64,000 nucleotides of DNA, taken from assembly GCF_001562275.1 (NCBI RefSeq), contig NZ_CP014304.1, forward strand, positions 3,410,001 to 3,474,000, written 5' to 3'. The position numbers and the translations under genes are program-made. Below are positions 55,065 to 62,646 of this stretch, in pieces. This stretch comes from Hymenobacter sp. PAMC 26628 (GTDB lineage Bacteria; Bacteroidota; Bacteroidia; Cytophagales; Hymenobacteraceae). The notes beneath the pieces were generated by a model. It ran no database searches. It saw only the letters and a program-made list of their open reading frames with translations, and was not told the DNA's origin. Each line of letters opens with the position of its first letter. Position 1 is the first letter of the stretch.

Positions 55065-56861
55065 ATGAAAAAACTTCTCCTCGCCGGGCTGGCCGCCGCC
55101 CTGGCCACCGCTTGCAACCAAAACCGCCCCGCCGAAACCGCCGCCGGGGCCCCCACCGCCGCCGACCCCAAGGCCCTGGGGGCCCTGTTCGACGCGTACT
55201 GGGAACGGCAGTCGCGCCTCGACCCGCTCTCGGCCACCAGCCAGGGCGACAACCGCTTCAACGACCAGCTGCCCAACGACGGCACCCGCGCCTACCGCGA
55301 CTCGCTGCGCACGTTTTACCAAACCTACCTCACGCGGCTGGAGCGCTTCGACCGGGCCAAGCTGGGGCCCAACGACCAGCTGAGCTACGACATCTTCCGG
55401 TACCAGCTGCAGCAAAACCTGGCCGGCTTGCGCCTGAATACCTGGATGATGCCCTTCAACCAGTTCTACGCCCTGCCCCTGACGATGGGCCAGATGGGCT
55501 CGGGCGAGGGCATTCAGCCGTTCAAAACGGTGAAGGACTACGACAACTGGCTGGGCCGCGTGCGGGGCTTTGCCACGTGGGCCGATACGGCCGTGGCCAA
55601 CTTCCGCACCGGCGCACGGGCCGGCGTGGTGCTGCCCCGGGCCCTGGTAGTGCAAATGGTGCCCCAGATGCGGGCCCTGGTGGTGGCCGACCCCACCAAG
55701 AGCCTGTTTTACAGCCCCATCAACAAGTTTCCCGCCAGCTTCTCGGCGGCCGATAAGGCCCGGCTGACGGCCGATTATAAGAAGGCCATCAGCACCGAGC
55801 TGGTGCCGACGTACAAAAAATTGGGCGACTTCCTGCAAACCGAGTACCTGCCCAAGGCCCGCGCCACCAGCGGCCTGGGGGCCCTGCCCGGCGGCCCGGC
55901 CATGTACAAGTACCTGGTGGCCAACTCGACGACGACCGAGCTGACGCCGGCCGAAATTTACCAGGTGGGCCTGGGCGAGGTGAAGCGCATCCGCGCCGAG
56001 ATGGAGCGCGTGAAGGCCAGCGTGGGCTTTAAGGGCGACTTGCGGGCGTTTTTCGAGTACCTGAAGACCGACCAGCGCTTCCGGCCCTACAAAACGCCGG
56101 CCCAGATTTTGGCCGCCTTCGAGGCCATCCACCAGCGCATGGCGCCAAACCTGACCAAGATGTTCGGCCACGTGCCCAAAACGCCGTTCGAGATCCGCCA
56201 GACCGAGGCCTTCCGTGCTGCCTCGGCCTCGGCCGAGTACAACCAGGGGGCCCCGGACGGCTCGCGGCCGGGCATTTTCTACGTGCCCATCCTCGACGCC
56301 ACCCAGTTCACGACCACCTCGGGCATGGAGTCGCTGTTTCTGCACGAGGCCATTCCCGGGCACCACTACCAGATTTCGTTGCAGCAGGAAAACACCGCCC
56401 TGCCCAAGTTCCGGCGCTTTGGCAGCCAGAACGCCTACGTGGAGGGCTGGGCCCTGTACTGCGAAAGCCTGGGCAAGGAGCTGGGCCTCTACACCGACCC
56501 CTACCAGTACGCCGGGGCCCTGGGCGACGAGATGCTGCGCGCCGTGCGCCTGGTGGTGGACACCGGCCTGCACTCGCGCAACCTGACCCGCGAGCAGGCC
56601 ATCGCCTACATGCTCGACAACCTGCCCCTGAGCACCCAGGACGCCACCTCGGCCATCGAGCGCTACATGGCCATCCCCGGCCAGGCGCTGGGCTACAAGA
56701 TTGGGGCCCTGAAAATCAGGGCCCTGCGCACCCGGTACGAGCAGCAGCTGGGCCCCAAGTTCTCGCTGAGCGCCTTCCACGACGAGATTCTGAAGGACGG
56801 CTCGATGCCGCTGGCCGTGCTGGAAAAGAAGATGGACGCCTGGGCCGCCGCCCAGAAGTAG
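55065..56861 (+). CDS. DUF885 family lipoprotein, probable zinc metallopeptidase
   Basis: A 598-residue protein with a lipoprotein-type signal peptide (L-L-A-G-L-A-A-A-L-A-T-A-C-N, Cys at about 17). The rest matches DUF885: F-D-A-Y-W-E-R-Q-S-R-L-D-P, M-P-F-N-Q-F-Y-A-L-P-L, and the metal-binding H-E-A-I-P-G-H-H-Y-Q near residue 425, followed by N-A-Y-V-E-G-W-A-L-Y-C-E. The HExxxxHH arrangement with a downstream E-G-W-A is that of the metallocarboxypeptidase-like fold. It should sit in the periplasm or outer membrane and cleave peptides, but no substrate is known. It is divergent from kaiC with 121 nt between start codons. Confidence 0.9.
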   Translation: MKKLLLAGLAAALATACNQNRPAETAAGAPTAADPKALGALFDAYWERQSRLDPLSATSQGDNRFNDQLPNDGTRAYRDSLRTFYQTYLTRLERFDRAKLGPNDQLSYDIFRYQLQQNLAGLRLNTWMMPFNQFYALPLTMGQMGSGEGIQPFKTVKDYDNWLGRVRGFATWADTAVANFRTGARAGVVLPRALVVQMVPQMRALVVADPTKSLFYSPINKFPASFSAADKARLTADYKKAISTELVPTYKKLGDFLQTEYLPKARATSGLGALPGGPAMYKYLVANSTTTELTPAEIYQVGLGEVKRIRAEMERVKASVGFKGDLRAFFEYLKTDQRFRPYKTPAQILAAFEAIHQRMAPNLTKMFGHVPKTPFEIRQTEAFRAASASAEYNQGAPDGSRPGIFYVPILDATQFTTTSGMESLFLHEAIPGHHYQISLQQENTALPKFRRFGSQNAYVEGWALYCESLGKELGLYTDPYQYAGALGDEMLRAVRLVVDTGLHSRNLTREQAIAYMLDNLPLSTQDATSAIERYMAIPGQALGYKIGALKIRALRTRYEQQLGPKFSLSAFHDEILKDGSMPLAVLEKKMDAWAAAQK

Positions 56862-56934
56862 GGCCCTGGACGTGGCACTTTCCTAACGCGCTATTGGGCG
56901 CTACCTTAGCCGTCCGCACCATTCTCCTTTCCTC

Positions 56935-58062
56935 ATGAAACTCCTCTTCGCCGCGGCCCTCGGGGCCCTCCCCCTGCTGGCCCAGGCCCAGGCCGAAAAC
57001 TTCGTACTGACCGGCAAAGTCGCCAACCCCAAAGCGGTTGATAAAGTCTACCTCGGCTACTCTGTGGCCGGCAAAATCGTGACGGATTCGACGGTGTTGA
57101 AGAACGGCGCGTTTACGTTTAAGGGCACCGTACCGGGCCCCACGCGGGGCACCCTCTTGTTTGCGCATCAAGGCGCGCGGCTGAACAAAACGCGCGATAT
57201 GAACATCTTATATCTTGAGCAAGGCACCGTGAAAGTGGCCACCCGCGACTCGGCTGCCAAGGCTACCGTCACGGGCACCCCGCTCAACAAATTGCAGGAC
57301 CAGCTAGATGCCCAGCTCAAGCAGTTGAACGCGCAAGACAAAGCCTTGGGCAAGGAGTACATGGCCGCCCGCGCCAAGCAGGACAAGCCTACCATGGACG
57401 CGCTTGAGGCCAAATTCGACGCCCTTGCCGAGGCCGAAAAGAAGGTAGCCACCGACTTTGTGGTGGCTCACCCCAACGACCGGTTCAGCCTGTTTGCCAT
57501 CAAGCAAGCCGTGGGCTATGCTCCTAAGCCAGCCGAGTACGACGTGCTGTTCCAGAAGCTTTCGCCCAAGCTGCGGGCCACGCCCGATGGCCAGAAAATC
57601 GCCGCTCAAATCACCAAATTGCAGTCGGTGGCCGTGGGGGCCCTGGCGCCCGACTTCACCCAGAACACGCCCGAGGGCCAGCCGCTCACGCTCTCGTCGC
57701 TACGCGGCAAGTACGTGCTGATTGACTTTTGGGCCAGCTGGTGCGGCCCCTGCCGCCAGGAAAACCCCAACGTGGTGGCGGCCTACAACACCTACAAAGA
57801 CAAGGGCTTCACCATCCTGGGCGTGTCGCTGGACAAGGAAACCGGCCAGGGCGCCTGGGTGAAGGCCATCGCCGCCGACGGCCTGGTCTGGCACCAAGTA
57901 TCGGACCTCAAGTTCTGGCAGAACGCCGTGGCCCAGCAGTACAGCGTGCAGGGCATTCCCCAGAACTTCCTGCTCGACCCCGCCGGCAAAATCGTGGCCA
58001 CCAACCTGCGCGGCGAGGAGCTGCAAACCAAGCTGGCCCAGCTGCTGGCGCCGGTGAAGTAA
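56935..58062 (+). CDS. TlpA-like thioredoxin with DUF4369 domain
   Basis: A 375-residue exported thiol-disulfide protein. After the signal peptide comes a DUF4369-like beta domain (residues about 20-105: F-V-L-T-G-K-V-A-N, G-A-F-T-F-K-G). A charged helical linker follows (Q-L-D-A-Q-L-K-Q-L-N to A-E-K-K-V-A-T-D-F), then the thioredoxin-like domain (about 235-375) with D-F-W-A-S-W-C-G-P-C-R-Q-E-N-P. Proteins of this type are common in Bacteroidota, are periplasmic and keep specific cysteines reduced, for example in cytochrome c maturation; the target here is unknown. A terminator follows at 58090. Confidence 0.88.
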   Translation: MKLLFAAALGALPLLAQAQAENFVLTGKVANPKAVDKVYLGYSVAGKIVTDSTVLKNGAFTFKGTVPGPTRGTLLFAHQGARLNKTRDMNILYLEQGTVKVATRDSAAKATVTGTPLNKLQDQLDAQLKQLNAQDKALGKEYMAARAKQDKPTMDALEAKFDALAEAEKKVATDFVVAHPNDRFSLFAIKQAVGYAPKPAEYDVLFQKLSPKLRATPDGQKIAAQITKLQSVAVGALAPDFTQNTPEGQPLTLSSLRGKYVLIDFWASWCGPCRQENPNVVAAYNTYKDKGFTILGVSLDKETGQGAWVKAIAADGLVWHQVSDLKFWQNAVAQQYSVQGIPQNFLLDPAGKIVATNLRGEELQTKLAQLLAPVK

Positions 58063-58089
58063 GCTTTTTTTCTTGTGTGTTTTTGACGA

Positions 58090-58117
58090 AAAGCCTGGCC
58101 CCGCGCCGGGCTTTTTT
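58090..58117 (+). terminator. terminator after the TlpA-like gene
   Basis: AAGCCTGGC pairs with GCCGGGCTT (one wobble pair) around a CCCGC-type loop and is followed by TTTTT. Confidence 0.75.
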
Positions 58118-58123
58118 GTGGCC

Positions 58124-58219
58124 GTAGCGTGGACGCTGCGAGTCCGCGCGTTTCGCTTTGTCCTGCCGATAATCGTTGGGCGACCGTTCAACCGCGCGGA
58201 CTCGCAGCGTCCACGCTAC
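58124..58219. repeat. 27-bp perfect inverted repeat
   Basis: Arms at 58124-58150 and 58193-58219 (GTAGCGTGGACGCTGCGAGT...) are perfect complements over 27 bp with a 42-nt loop. It lies between a plus-strand terminator and the stop codon of the response regulator gene, 5 nt away. The arm itself contains a smaller inverted motif (GTGGACGCTGCGAGTCC). Confidence 0.93.
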
Positions 58220-58224
58220 AGGCG

Positions 58225-58923
58225 CTACGCCACCAGGCGGTAGCCCACGCCGCGCAGGTTGAGGATGGCCACGGCGGGGTCGTGGCGGAGGTATTTGCGC
58301 AGGCGGGAGATGAACACGTCCATCGAGCGGGCGTGGAAAAACGAGTCGTCGCCCCAGAGTTGCAGCAGGGCCGCCTTGCGGTCGAGCGGGCGGGGCTGGT
58401 GGCGGGCGAGTAGCTCCAGCAGCTCGGTTTCGCGGTGCGAGAGGGTGGCGCTGAGCTGGCCGTCGAGCCACAGCTCCTGGCGCAGGGGCACGAACGTGTA
58501 GCGGCCCAGCGGCACGGCGGCGGGCAGCGCGGGCGCGGCGGCCGGGGCCCGGCGCAGCAGCTCGCGCAGGCGCACCACCAGCTCGTCGAGGCTGAAGGGC
58601 TTGCGCAGGTAGTCGTTGCCGCCCACCCCGAAGCCCTGCACCACGTCGGCGGGCTGCGACTTGGCCGTGAGGAAGAGCACCGGCACCTGCTGGTTGGTGC
58701 GCCGGATTTCCGCCACAAACGCCAGCCCGTCGAGCTGCGGCAGCATGATGTCCACGAGGCACAGGTCGAACGGCTCGCGGCGGAACGCGGCCAGCCCCAG
58801 GGCCCCGTCGGCCGCGTGCGTCACCCGGAAGCCCTGGCGCTCCAGGCTTTCGCGCACAATGCGGGCCAGGGGCAGTTCATCTTCGAGCAGCAGCAGGTGG
58901 AGCAAGGGCGGCGTCGTTATCAT
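58225..58923 (-). CDS. OmpR family response regulator
   Basis: A 232-residue regulator. The receiver domain has the acidic pair L-L-E-D-E, the phosphorylation site V-D-I-M-L-P near 54, the T-A of F-L-T-A-K-S and the K of Y-L-R-K-P-F. The C-terminal winged-helix domain has L-S-H-R-E-T-E-L-L-E-L-L and a final L-N-L-R-G-V-G-Y-R-L-V-A. The ATG at 58923 lies within the kinase gene, which overlaps by 47 nt. The pair is co-expressed and the four TTAAC copies upstream of the kinase are a good candidate for its own binding site. Confidence 0.93.
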   Translation of the reverse strand: MITTPPLLHLLLLEDELPLARIVRESLERQGFRVTHAADGALGLAAFRREPFDLCLVDIMLPQLDGLAFVAEIRRTNQQVPVLFLTAKSQPADVVQGFGVGGNDYLRKPFSLDELVVRLRELLRRAPAAAPALPAAVPLGRYTFVPLRQELWLDGQLSATLSHRETELLELLARHQPRPLDRKAALLQLWGDDSFFHARSMDVFISRLRKYLRHDPAVAILNLRGVGYRLVA

Positions 58924-60418
58924 AAGGAGCGGCGAGGGGCAGGCGGATGGTGAAAGTGGTGCGCCCGGCCTGGCTGTGCAGGGCCAGGGTGCCGCCGTGG
59001 CGCTGCACCAGGGCGCGGGCGTAGTGCAGGCCCAGGCCCGAGCCGGGCACGTCGTGGCGGTTGCCGGTGGGCACGCGGAAGAACTTCTCGAACACCCGCG
59101 CCTGGTACTCGGCCGGGATGCCGGGGCCCTCGTTGGTGATGCGCAGCACGGCCTGGCCGTTTTCCGCGCCGCACCAGAGGGCAATTTCGCCGCCCGGTTG
59201 GCCGTACTTCAGGGCGTTGTCGAGCAGGGTGGCCAGCACGTTGGTCAGGTGCACGGCGTCGCCCACGATGGGCACGGGGCCGGCGGGCGCGGCGTAGGCC
59301 AGGCGGCTATCAACCTGCGCTAGCCGGGGCTGGGCCTCGTGCAGCACGGGCGCCAGCAGGGCCCCCAAATCGAGGGGCTGGCGGGCCAGGGCCAGGCCGG
59401 CGTGCTCAGCCACCACGCTCTGCAAAATCTTGTCGGCCAGGGCCCCCAGGCGGGCGGCCTGCTGCCGGATGATGCCCAGGTACTCGGCCGTGGCTTCGGG
59501 GCCCAGCGCGAATTGCTCGAGCGCTTCGGCCGCCACGCCGATGGTGGCCACCGGCGTTTTCAGCTCGTGGGTCATGTTGTTCACGAAGTCGTCCTTCAGG
59601 GCCGCCAGCCGCTCCTGGCTGAGCAGGGCGCGCACGGTGTAGGCGAAGCAAAATACCACCACGCCAATCAGCCCCACCGACCCCAGCAGCACCCACTTGA
59701 TGCGGGCCAGGTAGGCCCGGTTGGGGTCGGCGAATTCGGCGCGCACCCGGCCGGCCATTTTCTTGGCAAAATCCACGCGCACCGGGGCGGTGGCAAACGC
59801 CGCCCGGGGCCCCGGCGCCCCCAGGCTATCAAACCGGAGCCGGAAAGGCGTGGCTACTTCGCGCCGCCGCAGCGCCTGGGCGTAGAGGCCAGCCAGGCGG
59901 CGGCGGTGCACGGTATCGGCCGCGTAGGCGGCGATGAGCTTGTCGGCCAGGCTCTTGGTATAGAAATACGTCATGCCGGCCCGCACGTCTGCCGCCACGG
60001 CGCCCGCCGTGAAGCGCTGGATGAAAAAGGCGCGGGCCGCTGCATCGAGCCGGGCCGGCCGGGGCCCCAGGCGGCCCGCAAAGTCGGTGAACCCGATTTC
60101 GTACGGGGCCCGCTTTTCCTTCGGGAACGGGTGCTTGTCGGCCACGGAAAAGCGCGCGCTGCCGTACACCGGCTCTACGTAGCCGCGCAGAATAATCGCG
60201 CTGGTGTCGGCCAGCCAAGTTCGGTAGCGCCGCAGCAGGCCCCCCTGGCGCAACTGGATTTCCTGGCCGGCGGCTTCGGCCAGCGCTTCGTTGGCGTCGC
60301 GGCGGAAGGTGCGGGTGGCGGTGCGGTAGGCCTGGTAGTTCCAGTAGGCTTGCAGGCCGGCCAGGGCCAGCGTGCACGCGGCCATCAGCAGCACCAGAAG
60401 TTTGATTTGCCGGGTCAT
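58877..60418 (-). CDS. membrane sensor histidine kinase
   Basis: A 513-residue sensor. One helix at residues about 8-27, a periplasmic part of about 210 residues without a known sensor domain, a second helix near 240-262, then HisKA with M-T-H-E-L-K-T-P (phosphorylated His). The ATPase part carries N-A-L-K-Y, E-G-P-G-I-P, F-E-K-F-F-R and G-S-G-L-G-L-H. The C-terminal tail of about 20 residues is encoded by the overlap with the response regulator. The signal it senses is unknown. It is divergent from a thioredoxin/DUF3738 gene, and the shared control region holds four TTAAC copies. Confidence 0.92.
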   Translation of the reverse strand: MTRQIKLLVLLMAACTLALAGLQAYWNYQAYRTATRTFRRDANEALAEAAGQEIQLRQGGLLRRYRTWLADTSAIILRGYVEPVYGSARFSVADKHPFPKEKRAPYEIGFTDFAGRLGPRPARLDAAARAFFIQRFTAGAVAADVRAGMTYFYTKSLADKLIAAYAADTVHRRRLAGLYAQALRRREVATPFRLRFDSLGAPGPRAAFATAPVRVDFAKKMAGRVRAEFADPNRAYLARIKWVLLGSVGLIGVVVFCFAYTVRALLSQERLAALKDDFVNNMTHELKTPVATIGVAAEALEQFALGPEATAEYLGIIRQQAARLGALADKILQSVVAEHAGLALARQPLDLGALLAPVLHEAQPRLAQVDSRLAYAAPAGPVPIVGDAVHLTNVLATLLDNALKYGQPGGEIALWCGAENGQAVLRITNEGPGIPAEYQARVFEKFFRVPTGNRHDVPGSGLGLHYARALVQRHGGTLALHSQAGRTTFTIRLPLAAPYDNDAALAPPAAARR

Positions 60419-60460
60419 GGGGCCCGAAAGTAGCCGGTACGCCCCCGAAGTTGCTCATTT

Positions 60461-60495
60461 TTAACACTTCTTAACAGTGCTTAACGGGCGTTAAC
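60461..60495. promoter_or_regulatory. four TTAAC direct repeats, probable response regulator operator
   Basis: TTAAC occurs at 60461, 60471, 60481 and 60491, exactly 10 bp apart, in the 126-bp region between the divergent kinase and thioredoxin/DUF3738 genes. Regular repeats about one DNA turn apart are how dimers of OmpR-family regulators bind. A TACTTTCG box for the kinase (60425-60432, minus) lies about 28 bp from the nearest copy, a distance suited to activation. Confidence 0.75.
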
Positions 60496-60544
60496 GCAAG
60501 GGGCCCGCCCCCGCCGCGAGGTTTGTCAAAAAAACCCTCGCCCC

Positions 60545-61756
60545 ATGAAAACGCTCCTGTTCCTACTACTCGGCCTCGCGCTGGCCACGCGCCCCGCCGG
60601 GGCCCAAATAGCCGCCGAAACCATCGTTGGGGCCCCGGCGCCCGCGCTGCGGTTTGCTGCCGTGCAAAACGCGCCGCGGCCCACCACGTCGCTGGCCACG
60701 CTGCGGGGCCGCGTGGTGGTGCTGGAGTTTTGGGGCACGTACTGCGGGCCGTGCGTGGCGGCCATGCCACACTTGCAGTCGCTGCAAAAGCAGTTTGCCG
60801 GGCGGCTCCAGGTGCTGGCCATCAGCCAGGAAACGCCGGCGCGAGTGGCGCGCTACCTGGCGGCGCGGCCCTCCAACCTGTGGTTTGCCACCGTGGCCGG
60901 CGCGGCGGCCGACTCGCTCCAGCGGCTGTTTTCGTACCGCATCGTGCCGCACTCCGTGTTGATTGACGCCGCGGGCCGGGTGGTGGCCAGCACCGATCCG
61001 CGCTACGTCACGGCCGGCGTCATCGACAGCGTGCTGCGGGGCCTGCCCGTGCGCTTGCCGCTGGTAAAAGACAACTTAGTGGCCGACCCGATGGCCGCTT
61101 ACTTCCCCGCCAACGCTGCCACGCCGCCGCGCTTCCTTATCCAGCCGACCATGCAGGGCCTGGGCGGCATCATCCGCAATTATCCGCAGGATTCCTCGGC
61201 CTTCCACAAGCGCCGCTTAACGGCCATTAACCTGCCGCTCGCCATGCTCTATCGCATGGCCTACGGCGACCTGTCTTATTACCGCACCCTCGACCTACGG
61301 CCCAAAGCCGCCGCTGGGGCCCCGGAGCCCACGTATTGCCTCGATATTATCGTGGCCAGAGGCCAGGAAGCCACCCTCCTGCCCACCCTGCGGCGGGAGC
61401 TGGCCGCCCGCTTCGACCTGCGCGCCACCCTGGAGCCACGCTCGAAACCGGTGTACCTGCTGAAAGTCGTGGATGCTCATAAGCTACTGCCGGCCAGGGG
61501 CCCCGGCGGCGGCGGCACGGCCGGGGGCGGCCACTACGACGCACCCAACGCGCCCCTGGCCGCCGTAGCCGATTACCTGGAAGGCTTCGGGGTAGTGAAA
61601 CTGCCCGTGCTGGACGCTACGGGCAGCGCCGCCCGCTACAACGTCCGGTTCGAGTACCAGCCCGAAAAGCCCGGCGACCTGGCCCGGGCCCTGGCCGCCG
61701 CGGGCCTCGCGCTGGAAGCCGCCGAGCGGCCCGTGGCCGTGCTGGTGCTCCAGTAG
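60545..61756 (+). CDS. thioredoxin-like protein fused to a DUF3738 (TIGR03435) domain
   Basis: A 403-residue exported protein. The signal peptide (L-F-L-L-L-G-L-A-L-A-T-R-P-A-G-A-Q) precedes a TlpA-like thioredoxin domain (about 25-165) with E-F-W-G-T-Y-C-G-P-C-V-A-A-M-P. A second domain (about 190-403) matches DUF3738: R-F-L-I-Q-P-T-M-Q-G-L-G-G-I, H-K-R-R-L-T-A-I-N-L-P-L-A-M-L-Y, Y-C-L-D-I-I-V-A-R-G and a glycine-rich loop. DUF3738 is a domain of unknown function expanded in soil bacteria. The gene is divergent from the two-component kinase and shares its operator region, so it is probably a target of that system. Confidence 0.85.
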   Translation: MKTLLFLLLGLALATRPAGAQIAAETIVGAPAPALRFAAVQNAPRPTTSLATLRGRVVVLEFWGTYCGPCVAAMPHLQSLQKQFAGRLQVLAISQETPARVARYLAARPSNLWFATVAGAAADSLQRLFSYRIVPHSVLIDAAGRVVASTDPRYVTAGVIDSVLRGLPVRLPLVKDNLVADPMAAYFPANAATPPRFLIQPTMQGLGGIIRNYPQDSSAFHKRRLTAINLPLAMLYRMAYGDLSYYRTLDLRPKAAAGAPEPTYCLDIIVARGQEATLLPTLRRELAARFDLRATLEPRSKPVYLLKVVDAHKLLPARGPGGGGTAGGGHYDAPNAPLAAVADYLEGFGVVKLPVLDATGSAARYNVRFEYQPEKPGDLARALAAAGLALEAAERPVAVLVLQ

Positions 61757-61882
61757 AGCCCAGCGCGCGGGGCTTAGCGGGCACCGAAGCCGTTTGGCGT
61801 GCAAGACCGGCAGAAAGCATTTCTTATTCCTTACTTTCGGCGGAGGTTAGCGAGTAGCATCGGCCATTCTAAATCATTCTTA

Positions 61883-62527
61883 ATGAGTATCATGAAAGCA
61901 ACAACCCCACGCCCCAACCGCAGCTGGCTGCTTCCATTATTGCTACTTCTTTCACTGGCTACGGCGGCGGCCCAGGAACCGGCAGCGAACAAAAAGTCCG
62001 CGGTGGCCCCTGCGAAAAACGAGGAAATGCGGCAGTTGCTGGATTTTTCACGGCCCGGTAGCAACCATGCCCTATTAGGAACCCTGGCCGGCACCTGGAC
62101 CTTTCAGGACGCCGCTCGGCCGTTTGTCAAGGGGACGCTGCGCCGGACTTCGCTGTACGAAGGACGGTTTTACAACGTAGAAATAACGGGCGGTAAGCTG
62201 CCAATTCCCGTGGCCGACGGGAAAATGAAGGAGGCAAACTACCAGGGCCTACAGTTGGAAGGCTACGACAACGTGCGGAAACAATTCGTCACCACTTCCA
62301 TCAACAACCACATTGGCAGTGATATGGAAGTGCAAACAGGGACTTACGATGCCGCCAAACGAGCCTTCACCTACGAGTCGGAAACTGAGCTGATTCCCGG
62401 CGCGAAGACAAAGAATCGAAGGGTGCTGCGCTTCATCGACGCCACTCATTATGCCGAAGACTATTACGAAAACCAGAACGGCACCGATGCAAAAGTCCGG
62501 GAATTGGTTTATACCAAAGCGCCTTGA
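61883..62527 (+). CDS. DUF1579-like secreted protein
   Basis: A 214-residue exported protein; the signal peptide (S-W-L-L-P-L-L-L-L-L-S-L-A-T-A-A-A-Q) follows a basic stretch. The mature domain begins L-L-G-T-L-A-G-T-W-T-F and continues with a beta-barrel-like pattern (Y-E-G-R-F-Y-N-V-E-I, L-E-G-Y-D-N-V-R-K-Q-F-V-T-T-S-I-N-N, T-G-T-Y-D, Y-E-S-E-T-E-L) that fits DUF1579, a lipocalin-like family without known function. A second ATG three codons later (61892) is an equal candidate. Promoter-like TACTTTCG lies near 61831. No operon partner is evident. Confidence 0.75.
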   Translation: MSIMKATTPRPNRSWLLPLLLLLSLATAAAQEPAANKKSAVAPAKNEEMRQLLDFSRPGSNHALLGTLAGTWTFQDAARPFVKGTLRRTSLYEGRFYNVEITGGKLPIPVADGKMKEANYQGLQLEGYDNVRKQFVTTSINNHIGSDMEVQTGTYDAAKRAFTYESETELIPGAKTKNRRVLRFIDATHYAEDYYENQNGTDAKVRELVYTKAP

Positions 62528-62646
62528 GTGTTGGGTAAGGACAAGCCCCGCGCCGGTCTTCATACTGGGCCCCTTGCCCGGGCCGCCCCGTAGCTTGCGG
62601 CCGGCCGGGGCCCCGGCCGCGCCCACCTTGATCCCCTACTTAGTGG

